A stretch of 64,000 bases of DNA from Agroathelia rolfsii (lineage: Eukaryota; Basidiomycota; Agaricomycetes; Amylocorticiales; Amylocorticiaceae): positions 903,001-967,000 of the forward strand of contig JABRWF010000005.1 in NCBI GenBank assembly GCA_018343915.1, given 5' to 3'. Of the stretch, positions 48,400 to 61,195 are shown piece by piece (positions within the stretch are counted from its first letter, which is position 1; each line of letters opens with the position of its first letter). Below the pieces are notes generated by a model. It ran no database searches and was not told the origin of the DNA. It saw only the letters and a program-made list of their open reading frames with translations. A program made the position numbers and the translations under genes.

Positions 48400-49260
48400 A
48401 TCCAGCTTGCCCTCAACCCTATTGCTCGATTTAGGCGTCGGTTTCTCCGTTCGTTTAGCTGGCTCCAGCCACATCATCCCTGATTCTTTGATCAGCTATC
48501 ACTGATCCCGTCTGGACCTCCGGTGCCGTCACTTCCCTGGCGCCGCAGTCTTGAATCTCTGTCTTGGTTTTTTTCCTGCCCGTTCCTTTTCCCGCAAAGT
48601 TATAGCCTTTTCTAGTATCCATCTTCGGTTCAGCATAGCCTCCTTTGACACTCTAGGGCAACGTATTAGATGCATTTAGATGCCAGTCTTCTGCATAATG
48701 CTGTCTCTCATCTCCACAGACCTCGGATGAGTTGATTACTTTTCTCCCTCCCCTTCGTCTTTCATGATAAAGAAGGTATCCAAAAACACTTACTACCACA
48801 ATGAGGCTGTCTTCTATCCAATATTTTATCACACGACAGTGCCCATCGGCGCCCTCACCGGCTCTTATCCCCCATCTATGCCGGATCCTGCCGTCGCCTC
48901 TCCAAGCTCTTGCTTCCTCTACAGCCATATCATCGCACTTCAGCCCATTTCGTTTTACTCGTGTTCTTCCTGCCTGACCACTCCTCTATCTATCACTCTC
49001 TTTCACCTTCACAAACGTGCTCGTTGACCTCATCTACTGTATTGCCCGTACTCCAATTATACACCACATCCACACGCCCACACGCCACCGTCGACCATCC
49101 TTTCATTTCCCATCCTTCCCACCAGTCTTTCGTTCCCCACCTGCTCTTTTTACACCATCCGGTGTCTCATCCCCTCTCTCTAATCTAATTCCGGTATTGT
49201 CCTCCCTGTAGCCATTCCGCCTCAATCAAATGAGCATCTTCATTTATCTATCTATCTCAA
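48400..49260. other. Pyrimidine-rich plus-strand tract
   Basis: A long stretch in which the plus strand is dominated by C and T. It has no recognised coding capacity and lies upstream of RING gene 3 on the opposite strand sense. Confidence 0.4.
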
Positions 49261-50240
49261 TCTATCCATCGACTTAAACAATATGGAAGAATGTGGGTAT
49301 ATGTAACTGTGAGCCAGAAAGTGTTTGCGTGTGTGTACTATACAAAGATAGAGTTCGTTCGTTTGTAGCCGCCGAGGTAATACGGTGCACGGTATACTGC
49401 CATCTGGCAAAAAGCTTATAGCCTCACCCCTGCGCGATCATTCACAGTTGAATTGTATGCTGCACACAACAACAACAAAATTTGTCGTGGATGCGATCCA
49501 ACGCTCACATACCTCGCGCTTTGCATTCAATCCTGATTATACCCTTTACCTCGAATGAAACAGGCTGTGTACAAATCAAGGAAACGCAGCTGCATACAAG
49601 CAAAACTCACTCGTAATACAACCACACGCACCACAATCTTAATAATGTCTTACGAACGTGGCTGGGTCCTTTCGTGTTCTTTTATTTGATCGATATCCCT
49701 CCCCATCCGATACCCCTATTCCGAGTGGCAGATTTAGAGAGCCCGCATCATCTCATCGCGCAAAATAGACGCGATTGAGGGAGGGAAGCCGGGAGAGCAT
49801 GCCATTCCATGGCCCGGTCAAGCAATCCTCGTTTTCTACACGCGCCCCCGGCGGCGCCGGAAAAGAAGAAGCAACTGGAGTTTTTGAATATTTGGGAGCG
49901 CGCCCCGGACCCTCGCGTAGATGAGATCGAGGCCGTGTGTGTCTGTGTCTGCGTGCATGTAAGACGCGTGCCCTTTATCTGTTATTCCTTTCCAATAGTA
50001 TTGATATCTTCTTTCATCATTATCAACGCCATCAATTTGTTGTCCGAGTCATTCACTAGAATTGTTTTGCCGTCCTCGTGTATGCGTACCTAACTTCTCC
50101 CTTGTTGTGCGGAATGTTGTAAGTATACGACGAGGGATTTTTTTTGTGGAGAAGTAAATTTACATCTATGTACCTATATAAATCAAAAATACGATCACAA
50201 GCACAAGATATGTCATCATTATAATAAACTTTCAAGATCG

Positions 50241-50263
50241 TTTTTTTTTTAACCCCCCCCCCC
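50241..50263. repeat. Adjacent T10 and C11 homopolymer runs
   Basis: Ten T, two A, then eleven C in the gene-poor region. Confidence 0.75.
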
Positions 50264-50446
50264 ATCAGTGCGGTGGCATCGTCATTTTCTATTAGCATCT
50301 CTGGCATCATGCCTCTTTGCATCATCATCATCAGCCATCAGCCACTGAAAAAAGATGCCTGCTTGTAACATTGGCAAGGCCGGAAAGTTAAGCTAGTCAA
50401 GTGCTTATAAACACTCTCGTACGTCCTTACCGCATACTACACGGAC

Positions 50447-50732
50447 ATGTCGGACGAAATGGTTTGTATACTATGATACTAGCAAGGCGTTAACCCGAAC
50501 CTTGTCCTATTGCAATACATCAGCGGCATCTATCCTTCATACCGCCGTGATTCTTCGTCCTCGGGCGATCTCTAGAGACATGGACGCCTGGCAAGTTGCG
50601 GTAAAGTTTGTGGCTGCACACTTTCCACCTCTCACCTGGTTACCTTGAGGCCACTACTACGAATACTTGTCGCCTTTTCCCTCTTTGCTTCTGTTCATTA
50701 CGCGAAACCGGGACGAACTCGAAGACGAGTGA
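50447..50732 (+). CDS. Candidate 40-residue spliced small protein (weak)
   Basis: A possible three-exon gene: 50447-50461 (MSDEM), 50576-50600 and 50650-50732, totalling 123 nt. A TATAAA lies at 50406-50411. The predicted peptide ends in a hydrophobic segment (SPFPSLLLFI) followed by a charged tail (NRDELEDE). Each junction has GT-AG ends, but I recognise no family and the match could be chance. Confidence 0.15.
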
Positions 50733-51241
50733 ATCAATCAATAGGTGGGTTCGACATGTGCGTACAGCGCGCATGCCGACTAGGGCTTGGAGAAGCTGAA
50801 TGAATGCTGGTGGTGGCCTTGGCCGTTAATACTATATACGCCGTCTGTGACCTGGTGATTCACAACGCTGTCCAGCGCTAACAAATGCTATAGTACACGC
50901 AATTTGAGTATCCCGACCCCTGGCATGATCATGATGATCATACATCATCGGCATCTCCCTTTAGTGGCTCTTCTTCATCCCCAGCCCTCCCATTCATTTT
51001 TATATATTTATAGTGCCTTTGTTTAACCTCCTATGAGATATAGCAAGGAATTGTAAACTCGTGCCTTGTTCAAGTCACAAGAAGCGGGTACGACTTGCCA
51101 ACACGATAACCCACTATAATAACGTAGTATACATCAACCCCTCCTTTCTCCACTGGCTTTCTCCGCTCATTACACCCGTATGGCCGAAAGAACTCGAAAG
51201 GAGTGGCCTGAGAGGGCGCATGAGCGCTGATCGGGAAGAAC

Positions 51242-51466
51242 ATGGCCGATGCATGTCCGCTAATTACCACATGCAGCAGGTACGAAATCATCGCCTTCAG
51301 AACTGAATACACAGATGATGCATATGTTGATCGGGACATCTACGAAGACGGCACTGAGAGTGGCGGGGCGGATGCGGCGGGATTCCGCCGGAGGAACTTG
51401 AAGAAAGAAGGTGATGGTGGTGATGACAGTGACGATGACGACGATGATGATGAGATGAGGTACTAG
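51242..51466 (+). CDS. Candidate small acidic protein (weak)
   Basis: An open frame of 74 residues with an acidic, Asp-rich end (GDDSDDDDDDDEMRY) and a charged centre (EYTDDAYVDRDIYEDG). The Asp run comes from a GAC/GAT repeat, which also gives His-rich frames on the other strand. It could be a real small protein, the last exon of a larger one, or a repeat artefact. Confidence 0.2.
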   Translation: MADACPLITTCSRYEIIAFRTEYTDDAYVDRDIYEDGTESGGADAAGFRRRNLKKEGDGGDDSDDDDDDDEMRY

Positions 51467-52458
51467 TGGAATGTTCCTTATCCGCAACTGAATAAATGGC
51501 TTTCAAATACAAAGTTTGAGTTTTTTTTTCAATTCTTCGGCAGAATTCTGATTTGTTTCTTTCTTTTTGCTTCTTCGTAAATGTATAGCTGGCCATACAT
51601 GTAATCACTGCATGTAGGTACGCTGGCATGTAGCACCCATCGACTCGCTTACCCGCGTACATAATTATCAAAAACAGAAGTTGCGTTCCAGAAGATTAGA
51701 TGCCACTGCACCCACCCCGCGCTGTCCACGTTTTCATGATGCGATACGCGCAAATGAATAGCGGCGACATCTCGGGAAATTTAGAACAGACACCATTTTT
51801 GATGCGCGTCGTTGTCGTTGATTTGTCTTCAAAAGTCTAATTGAAAAATACCCCATTTATCTAGGTTATTTGATACGTATAGCATGCATATATCCAGCCC
51901 ATGTACCACGCGAGACAGTTCTCTTGCTTCTTCTGAGGCGCCCGGAACACACCTACTCCATGAAAGCTATTGAAAGGGCGGCAATCGCTGTCATGCGTAA
52001 CAACAGCACAAGAACAATTGCCCACGAGGCACACACCGGCGGCGAATGTCAGGATGGTGGGAGAAGGAATGATAAGATTTGATTATTATATTTTTCAATG
52101 TATCATTGCATGCCATGCGTTTATAAGTACATGTGTATATGTATGATCGTTTTGAAATGGTTTCTTTGAAATAGTAAGAGATGAAGATGGAGTATATGTA
52201 CGTATACACAAACACAAGCAGAGTTTTCAATAGCAACCTGTGGAAATATCATCCGACTGTCATGAGACTACAGAAAAAGAAAGAGAAAACGCATGGTCAA
52301 CGTCTCCACATCCCAATTCAATCCATTCATTCATTTGTTTTTCTTTTCTCTCCATTACCTATTCTCCCGTCCGCATTTGCAAAGTTTCACTGGATTTGTT
52401 TTTAGAAAAACTTGTTTAGCCAAGGGTGGTATTGAACAGCCGGAACACGTGCATTTGG

Positions 52459-54871
52459 CTATACAGAGGCACCCATGATCCTTTCAATCTCCAACTGGAC
52501 CCTAACCCTGGCCGCCTTGCCAGCCGGCGTGGATCCACCCAGCATCCTCGTTCCGTCCCCGTTGATGCCCGTCGTAGCGGCCTGGTAGATACTCGCGAGG
52601 AGCTTATGCCATTGCTTGCCCCACACTTGGCGGGCCCGGCGTCCACCCACGTCAAGTGCAGCTAAGATAATTACGACACACCGGGCAGATCATGAGATAA
52701 AAAAAAGATATGTCAATAATTAAATCATAGATTGAAAAGATGAAGCTGATCGCGTGAGCGAAATGAAGTGGATGAATGAAGAGGCTTTGTGGAGAGGACG
52801 TGAAGCTGAGCACAGGCGACTTATTTGCTATTCCAGTAGATGCACACGTACGTGTACATGCACATATCCCTTTTTGTTAAGGTAAAAGGGATCCGTATGC
52901 AATTGGACAGCAACTGCCCCGCCGTACAATGTGGAGAAGGGCTTGGAGCAACGAGAGAAAAAGGAAACCTGAATGCTCACCGTAGATGATCATAGGACAG
53001 GCCGGATCCTCCAATAATTTAGGCTCGTTCGCCAAGCGTGCAAACCAAGTCCAATACGATCCCATTTGTAGTAGTTTGTGCAATGGTCGTGGGTGGTTCC
53101 CAACGAGAATACTGAAGTACACCCTCATCATACCTGTCACGCGCGAGCCGAACTGAGACGCGTCTTCGTAGGCGCCGTCTGCCTCGCCGCCGTCTTTGCG
53201 GATACCAGCCGCCTTCATACGGGCCTCCTTATCCGGCCAGGGCTTCCCGTCCACGTCTTTCGAGGGGAGTATGATTGGCGTAACCCAACCACCACAGCGC
53301 TGCGTAAGCTTAGCCATGAAAATCTCTGCGAAGCCTTCTAATGTGCTGGCGAGGCGAATGGTCACCTGGGCAAGTGGCTTCGCCGTCTCCGCCTTGGCAG
53401 TCACTTCCACTTCGGCTTGGAGAAGAATGGCCTTTGCAGTGGCGCTCAGCAAGGCCCAATAGATTTCTTCTTGGTGTGGTTTCCCTGGATTAGTACCTAT
53501 GATCTCTGTTAACTGATTGGACTAGTGAGAGGAATATCGTCAATACAACACACTCCAGAGATACGACAAGCAAAGTTGGTCTTACTATCCTTGCTACAGA
53601 TTGAGCATCCCCCGTCAGTTGACCGATCTTGGGCGTGATCATGCGACGAAGTCGACCCCGTTCGGATTTCATCTCTCGATTGGCCTTAATTCTGCTCATT
53701 GGTCCTGCTTTTAGGTCCTATATGGATAGGGGTAAGACTTAACACAGTGAAATGATAAAAAAGCAACGAACCAAAAGCGTCCTTCGCATATGTGTCCAAT
53801 CTTGGAGGGGTGTGTGGAACCCCAAAGTCTCCCTTTGCTGAATGTCTGCCTCCTCCTTTTCTGCTTTCTTTCTCTCCGCGTCCAACAGCGCCTGCTTCTC
53901 CTCCTCTTTCCTTTTGGCATCCACCACCTCCTGCCGTTGTTTCTCTTCCTCTTTCCTCTTCAACTCTTCTTTCAGCTTCTTTTCCTCTTCAGCTGCTTTT
54001 ACTTTCTCCTCCGCTTCCCGTCTAACTTTCTCCTCCGCCTCGCGCTTCTTTCTTTCTTCTTCCAACTTGGCGCGCACCTTCTCCTCTTCAATCTTGATTA
54101 CGCCCTCAATACGCTCCCACAGACGTCGATCACGCTCTTTCCAACCTTCGACCAGCGTGCGCTCACGTTCTTGACGCTGCACACGCAGTGTAGACAAGCG
54201 GGCTTCGACTTCGCGCATCTGCGCTTCATACTGGGTTTGCAATGCCTGTGCCACATGTGCTTGCGTGCGTTGCTGTGCATCGGTCAGCGCTGTACGCGTC
54301 TCGCTCTGTTGTTTACAGGCGGCACGCTATAAATGGGCGATTTTCAGCATTGTGCGAATATAAAATGGATAGAGGGGACAAGCAAACACACATAAGCATC
54401 TTTTCGCGTAGCACGCTCCCATTCTTCGTATGGATCATTGTGCCTTGTTCGTAGTCGAATCATTGACACCGTGTCTTCAACGGCACGTTGCTCCTGCATA
54501 GGTCGAATGGAACGCTTCATGCGCCTGAATACACGTCCAATGATCTATCAACCAAAGGAAGCGAACATTTTATCAAGCCCAGATGAGAATATACCTGGAA
54601 GGAGAAACAACAGGCACTTGGAACTCTGACGTAGTAGATGATGATGATGATGCTCTAGACGCTGAGGACTTCACCGAAGCTACGTCCGAGTCCGAATCAT
54701 CGTCTGAGATACTGTTGAGACCATAAGTAGACCTAGTTACAAACTATTACTGAGAGCTCTAGCGCAAGAAACGCGTGTATTGTGCGCGTGAGGATGTATG
54801 TACCTTGATGGTGTAAGTGCTGAAGGTCGCTCTGGTGAGGGTGATATTGATCGTGGAGCAGAGAATCGCAT
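52459..54871 (-). CDS. GLE1: Gle1 mRNA-export factor
   Basis: A multi-exon gene encoding roughly 650 residues. The N terminus starts MRFSAPRSISPSPERPS and is followed by a Ser/Asp-rich stretch. A long highly charged coiled coil comes next (LEEERKKREAEEKVRREAEE and similar). The C-terminal Gle1 domain has RRMITPKIGQLTGD, YWALLSATAKAILLQAEVEV, KPLAQVTIRLASTLEGFAEI, FMAKLTQRCGGWVTP and WHKLLASIYQAATTG. Gle1 binds inositol hexakisphosphate and activates the DEAD-box helicase Dbp5 at the cytoplasmic face of the nuclear pore. A long intron (about 52671-52980) separates the last exon, unusual for this window. The TAG stop is at 52459. Confidence 0.9.
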
Positions 54872-55863
54872 TGTCGGGGATTGAGAAAAGAGGGATAGGA
54901 ATTCGTTATGGCTACACTTTTTCTCCCGCTGGTGTGGGAAGATGCAAGTGAGTTCCAAGTATCTTCAGGTATGTTTATTAGGATTTAATCCAGGAGTACT
55001 GATATGACTATGCAAATGGCGAGATCGAAAATGGCTCGAAGTCAGACTGGAATGTTATTCTCCCTTAAGGAAGAGCGGCACTGGTACACTGGCACGAACT
55101 TTGTCTGTTTCTGGCTTCAATTCTTTCAAAAGCTACGGGTCTTGCTTTAAAGCCTCACTTAAGATACAGAAAGGCTTTCCAAACTGAGAAATTGACACGA
55201 TGTTTGTGGGTGAAGCGACTACGACCAAAAGTCTGAACACATTGCTGGCTGCAAGTTCAGGAAGCAAAACGCGACTTCTTACGTAATGTCGCACTGTCGC
55301 CCTCAAGTCACATGATCAGTCGCGTAACTACTTGATCATGAATGGCACAGAAGTTGTCGTTCAATTAGGAGATTATTGCACAGTTGTTAATTGACTATGC
55401 ATGAGTTATTGAAACTTTAAATTAGAGTAGGCGGAGAGCATTTGTATTGGAAGCGTACTAGTAGATAAGGGTATGAAAATAGTATATGATCCATTGATCA
55501 TGAAGGACGTGAAAGATGGGTGCATGTTCAAAATGAAGCGCTCAGAAACAGCTGACGGGAAGATAGATGGTGATGTTAATGAGATACGAAGGGAAGAATG
55601 TCTGATCACTAAAATTACATTGGTGCTCTGTCGTACATGACCTGAAGCAGTCAAAGAAAAGGCAAGGTTCCGATATGGAAGTGGAAATGGAAATAGGACG
55701 GGTTAGATGTGTGATAACTCACGGCAAGCAGTCGAGCTGCTCGTAATGAAGGCAAGGAACGCATCTCTCACAGAAGAGCTGAATCCTCTAACTTTCTGCC
55801 CCCGTTGAGGGGATGAGTATTCACGACACGTAAGAGTACATCTATGAGGTGCTTGGAATCTTA
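54872..55863. other. Intergenic: GLE1 promoter and HYM1 3' flank
   Basis: About 1 kb between two minus-strand genes. A spliced frame of about 22 residues can be drawn near 55640-55770 (MRSLPSLRAARLLA plus a short exon), but it is too small to support. Confidence 0.4.
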
Positions 55864-57232
55864 TCATAGGTTTTGGATCTGTACGATCAAGAACTGTTTC
55901 TCGTCCGTGAATTGTTCATCTGTATGGTTCGTGGGCCAATCATGAGTGGCAGAAAGATACCAGAAATAAAATTATCGCATACCCTCTTTATCGTTGTGGA
56001 AATTCTTCAAGAAGACTAATAGCTTTTCCTTGTTTCGTCTGAGGATACTCTCAATTTGCGGTGGTTTCTTGGGATTTGCCACGAACACCTATTCCCGCAG
56101 CACAAAACATGAGCGTCAACAACTACGGGATATAAAAAAGCAGTGTTATTACCTTGAATACGTGGAATGCCTCGAACTGGATGTTCTTGCTCTTGTCTCG
56201 AAGCAAATTCATCATCATCTTGAGGTTTGCTTCATTGGCAATATAACGTGTCATTACATTGAAGTTGGCCCGGTCGAGGAGTATTTCTCCTAACAGTTTC
56301 AGTGATTGACGCTTGGTCACATAGTTGTTGGACAAAATTAGGGTTGTGAATGAGGAAAAGAACTGTCATCAAAGTGGTACGTAATAAGATGGCTAGTTGA
56401 TACTTTTCTTTTCCTATTAGACGTACCCGATCATAGTTTTTGTCCAGGTAATCTGCTACCATAGGTTTGTGTCGTGTCAACGTCTCCTTAAGATTAGCAA
56501 ATGCATCGCACGATATTCCGAATGTAGTCGTTTCAATGTAATGAGGATATTTGTAGAACCTTGAAAGGTACATATCTGTCAGCATTCGTAGAGAAAGGCA
56601 TTGCGATGTATTTGGCTCACTCTTCGGAATGCAAAAGTACTTTAGCCAATGGCTCGTATCTAAGCATCTCCTTCAAGATCATGCCCGTATTCAGCGCTAC
56701 TTCTTCATTCTCGTAGCCATGCAATGTTGCGAATAAAATTTCATGCTTCGAGGAGAGGTATTCCACAGTGGGGTGCCGTGACCCGATCTGACGGCGGAGG
56801 AGATTGTTGAAGATCTGGACAACATCCTTGCGTGATTCAAACTCAAATCGAGCGATGTTATTAACGAGGTGGAGCAGGAGGTCGGTATTGTAGGTTTCTT
56901 GGGCCAACTGCGCGATAAGCTCCGGAACTGGATCTACAAAGCGTCTAATGTCAGTATAAATCTCTTGAAACGAGGAAAAATGGAGACGAACCTCCATCTC
57001 CTAATAGAATTGCTTTGATGCTTTGTAGGTTTTTTGTGACATCATCGTTTGCCTGTATCATAATGGCTCAGAAACTTGCTCTTTTGCGCTTTTAGATAAT
57101 ACATCTGCTGAAACCACCTACCTTGCGCCTAGTCTCTGAGCCTGGAGCTCCTGACTCGAGCCTCGGGATTGCATCACGCAGTCCGCGCACGAGGTCAGGT
57201 GGTGTTCTTGTCTTTGACTTGAAGAAATTCAT
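55864..57232 (-). CDS. HYM1: Mo25/Hym1-like scaffold protein
   Basis: About seven exons encode roughly 330 residues, the usual Mo25 length. The start [20 protein letters not shown] is typical. Further family stretches are [78 protein letters not shown] and [18 protein letters not shown]. The end is [18 protein letters not shown]. This armadillo-like repeat scaffold binds STRAD/GCK-type kinases and acts in the RAM/MOR network for polarity and cell separation. It runs toward GLE1 on the same strand. Confidence 0.93.
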
Positions 57233-58716
57233 GGGATTTTATTGCACAGTGAAGAGGTGAGGGTTAGAGTAAAGTATATGATAGAGGGCACAGAGACTAT
57301 TGGATATGTAGGAGAGAAAGAAGAAAGGTGAAGCAGCAAGACACAGGACAGGCCAGAGCCAGCAGGATTGGCAAGTCAGCCAGAGGTCGATAACCCCGTT
57401 TCATCACCGCGTCTGTTGCCATAAGCGGCATTTCTCCCCGGATCGGTCCCGCATCCAGCTCTCTCTGCACCCACTGTGACTTGCCAGTGCCTCTTTCTCT
57501 CTCTTGTCCTTGCCTTTGCTTGCGTCATGCCGCCATCACCTAGCCGCGATGGATGTTTCAAGGAATGGAGATAGTCTTTTCTCTACTGATAATTTACGAT
57601 CAGAACACTGCCTTGACATGCCGCATCTTGGAAGCATTTTTTTTGAGATTACATTGTTTTTTAGTCCCGTTCTTTACTTAGAAATTTTCTCTGCCTACAA
57701 GAATGCTGTGCATGATTCGAGCAACAAAAACACCAACTCGCATACTTAGTTGGATTTGACATGCCTAACACTCTGGGCCATAATGGTCTGCTATCTACTG
57801 GACCTCGCGACCCTTGCCGGTCCTAATGATCAATCACACAAAGTTGGTTTATTACATCGTTGTGTTGTCGTGGGCTTTTTTTTTGCCTTATCCTTGATTT
57901 GTATATCCCCATCGGATGCCAACGGCTTGTAAATATCTGATCCTAACATTCACATTAATGGACATGGATCACAGATGGTATACTGTACTGCGCTCTATGC
58001 GTCTCATACTACTCTAAATATTATATCACGGTCATTCATGGGAAAAACAAACAAACAGTGACCACCAGTTTTTAGTTAGTGTCTTAGATGAATCTTTGAT
58101 ATTTGCCAACACGCTAGGTTAACTTCTTCACAATCGACAAAATTATCACAGCAGGTATGCCACTACTATATAGGTTTGTCAAGTTCAAGTTTATCAAGCA
58201 CGCTGTAGCGGCTGTACGAAGCCGCATACTCGGCGCTCAACACAATCCAGAAACCAAAATAAGCATTAGTCATGACGGTATTTGACCCACCTTATGCAAA
58301 GGAAACTCCACGGGGGATTTTCGATATATGGTAGTATAAAATAGATGGGCCGGTTTACAAGCTACGCTTGACACATTACAGTTGTCAACCGCATTAGAGC
58401 GTAGGAAAGCATTTCCGAGTCTCGTACCCGAGAAATCAAGCTAATCAAACAGACAAATAGGAATGCCCGCCACCATTGCCACTGATGCCGTGATCGCGTA
58501 ATCGGCATGGTCCCAACCGGAGGAGTGCATTACGTCACTGCGTTGATTCAACTCCTACTACGCACCAGTGAAATGACGGTTTCTGTTCTTGCTTTGACGT
58601 CATAAGGCCCGTTGAACACGATATAAAGATGGGCCGATGTACTGAATAGCTCCTTGTCACATAACTCACCAATTCTTGCTCTAGATCATTACACTTCATT
58701 TCTATAATTTTCAGCC
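57233..58716. other. Divergent 1.5-kb region between HYM1 and the CsbD-like gene
   Basis: Contains the two promoters, including a TATA box at 58622. AT-rich and without recognised genes. Confidence 0.4.
58622..58627 (+). promoter_or_regulatory. TATA box of the CsbD-like gene
   Basis: TATAAA about 90 nt before the ATG at 58717. Confidence 0.45.
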
Positions 58717-59458
58717 ATGTCTTCTGTATACGCCGCTTCTCAGTCTAATGTTCACACTCCCGTTAGCAATGGGCAAGATCAATATACAAATGGTCAAACC
58801 GCATCCACCAATACCAATGGCACTAATGGCGTAGAAACACCATCTGCGACATCAGCGCCTAATACCAATGGAGTCGATAGAACGACATCCGACCCATCCG
58901 CCACTCCTAGTTCGGCAGATGAATCGACCAGTGCTAGCGGCACGAACAGCACCACAGATAACTCCAGCTTTGAGCCAGAGGGTGGCTACCCCGAGCAAAA
59001 GCACGCCGGAAAGATCGGCTATGGTCCCAACTACGGACAGTCGGCTGTACGTTTAGTTCCATTTGTAATACTATCTTCCCTATGTACTGACTTTTTGTCG
59101 TAGGGCTTTGGCGAGAAGATGACTGGACTTAAGGAGGAAATCAAGGGGAAATTAACCCATAACCCTGAGCTTGTCCAACAGGGACACGACAGAAGGACTG
59201 GTGAGCTCAAGCGCAAGCAGGAGGCAGCTGATGTAAGATACCCATAACAACCTTTTGGTAACCCAAGGATCGGTCACTGACAGGCTATTCGGTTTTCAGG
59301 ACACCGATCCATTCGCCACGCCAGATGATAAAGAAGGCGAACACCCTGACAAGCCTGAGAAAGAACAGGCAGCTACGGTTGCTCCAGAGGGCACTGAGGA
59401 GGCTGAGACGCAAAGACAGGGTGGGAACGTCGATAATACGAAGGTCATTGATGAGTAA
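58717..59458 (+). CDS. Small hydrophilic protein with CsbD-like segment, function unknown
   Basis: Three exons (58717-59046, 59104-59232, 59300-59458) sum to 618 nt, giving 205 residues. Residues 1-90 are low-complexity Ser/Thr/Asn/Gly. A conserved fungal core follows (EQKHAGKIGYGPNYGQSAGF, KMTGLKEEIKGKLTHNPEL, RRTGELKRKQEAAD), then an acidic Glu/Asp/Lys tail. The segment LKEEIKGKLTHNPELVQQG recalls bacterial CsbD-like stress proteins, but the similarity is by eye. No signal peptide or membrane segment. A TATA box and strong hydrophilicity suggest an inducible, stress-type protein; this is inference. Confidence 0.8.
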
Positions 59459-59918
59459 ATTATGAGTTTACATGTATTATAATGCCTGAAAGCCACTGTA
59501 CTATCATTAATGCACATGGATTGTAACATTACTGGAAGCATGTGGGTCCGAGCACATCGATATCACATACAAATCAGAGAGGACAGCTGTAAGTAGGTTA
59601 TATGCGCATTTGGACACGGGATTTTGCATGCAGAACCTGTAGCACTAATTCCAAAAGTGATAGTCAATTTGGACTCGGATGTGACGAGAATTTCCACATC
59701 CACCTACAGACCCAATGTGTGTATATCGTAACGGGATTATTTAAAACTACTCAGTATGCTAGTCTCAGGGTCCATAGGATACACTTCTTGATGCAATATT
59801 AATGCTTTATTGCAGGTCATATGACAATGTGATAGTATGTGCTTAGAGAGTTTTTTTTTCTTTGCGTGCGGGGTAATCTTTGGAAAGGTTTAGGATAATC
59901 TTAAACATGTCTAAAAAT
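59459..59918. other. Convergent intergenic region
   Basis: Holds the 3' ends of the CsbD-like gene and the first NmrA-like gene; no gene visible. Confidence 0.4.
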
Positions 59919-61195
59919 CTACAAAACAATCACAGTTGACCAATCGACCGAACGTAGATATTCCTCGACCTTGATAACACTTCCATCAAGGCCCACCTAC
60001 TCCAAATGTCAGTTTTTCTAGCCTAGAGACGGAATAACAGCTGTACCGAAACAGACTACTCACATCTTTGGGTCGCAGAATCCCAGGTTGGCGCCCATCA
60101 TATCCGAACTCTCCGATATAAGCAAACATTTCTCCAACTTCTCTCCCAAAGCCGGCGGGTACTTGGGCGGCAAATTCTTCAAGAGAAATTTGTTTGTACC
60201 GGATGGTTTCGCCAATGATCTTGCTCCAGATGGCAACGTAATCTGACCAAGTAATTTCTTCTGAAGCTGCGAGGAGAGTCTGGCCTGCTGGTAAGCCTAG
60301 GAGAGCCACTGCATATTTGCCAGTATCCTTATTTGCATCGATGAAGGGAAAGATGGTATCTCCGGGAGCGTTGAGACGCACTTCCAGCACGCCATCCGAT
60401 GCCTAGCGAGATCGCACAGGAGGTTTGATTAGTTTTTCTAGTGTTACACATACCGGAGCATATAGTAAAGAGAAACTTACCCGGGCCGGTAGGAGGGCTT
60501 TCATCCACTGCCAGTTGTTCAAGTATAGCGGTACTTGAAGGTAGGATGTTTTGGCCGCCACATTCGGCTTCGATTTGAGGTAGTTCGTGATTTCCGCCTT
60601 AGAATCAAAATGATATACCCAGGTATACTTCCCGTTGCTGATATGTTTTGTATGTGATAATTCAGACCAGATGAAGCGCTCAAGGGTAGTGTCTGCGACG
60701 CTGGCTACAGCGTCTACGAGATCTTTGCCGTTTGTGAGTTCAATGTCGTAGGCGCGCTCGTTGGCCGTCTGGCCAGGGAACGCAGGTGTAACATCTTTGC
60801 GAGAGACTTCACGGAAGAAGATTCCTACAAAGTCAGTTACTCCGAAAATAACATTGGCACCCTAGGTCAAGATTGAATTGCTAAATACTACTGTCGACGT
60901 TATAGAATGGAATAATCATCCTCACCTTGAATGCAGTAATGAGTGAACTTTTGTCGTTGATGTCTGCTTGTACGACTTCTACGCCTTGTGATTCAAGAGC
61001 TTTTGCACCAGGTTTCGTCGGATCACGACTGATAGCTCTAATTTTCCAGTTGGATGCTTTATCTTCAAGAAAAGCCTTGATCACAGAGCCTCCCTACATC
61101 AAGTGGCAATGATAAGAAGGATGTATGCGTAGCCAGACAAATATCACACAAACCTGAGCTCCTGTAGCACCAAGAACAACAACCAGTTTAGACAT
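59919..61195 (-). CDS. NmrA-like NAD(P)-binding reductase, tandem copy 1
   Basis: Five exons (61195-61154, 61093-60926, 60861-60481, 60402-60064, 59996-59919) sum to 1008 nt, giving 335 residues. The Rossmann dinucleotide loop is VVVLGATGAQGGSV, split by the first intron. Further motifs are IRAISRDPTKPGAKAL, VEVVQADINDKSSL and FGVTDFVGIFFREV. There is no classical YxxxK motif, as expected for NmrA/isoflavone-reductase-like atypical SDRs. Such proteins either sense NAD(P) or reduce small aromatic metabolites; the role here is unknown. A TATA box lies about 114 nt upstream. It shares all intron positions with the gene at 62255-63504. Confidence 0.92.

Larger units (their letters stand above)
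47635..52458. other. 4.8-kb region without a confident gene
   Basis: It separates RING gene 3 (5' side) from the 3' end of GLE1. It contains a TATA-like motif for RING gene 3 (47733-47742), a C/T-rich plus strand at about 48400-49260, adjacent T10 and C11 runs (50241-50263) and two weak candidate small genes described separately. The rest has short ORFs only. Confidence 0.45.

Noticed and set aside
55640..55770. Spliced mini-ORF of about 22 residues starting MRSLPSLRAARLLA
   Set aside because: Far too short to assess and located in the 3' flank of HYM1; an intron in a UTR would look the same.
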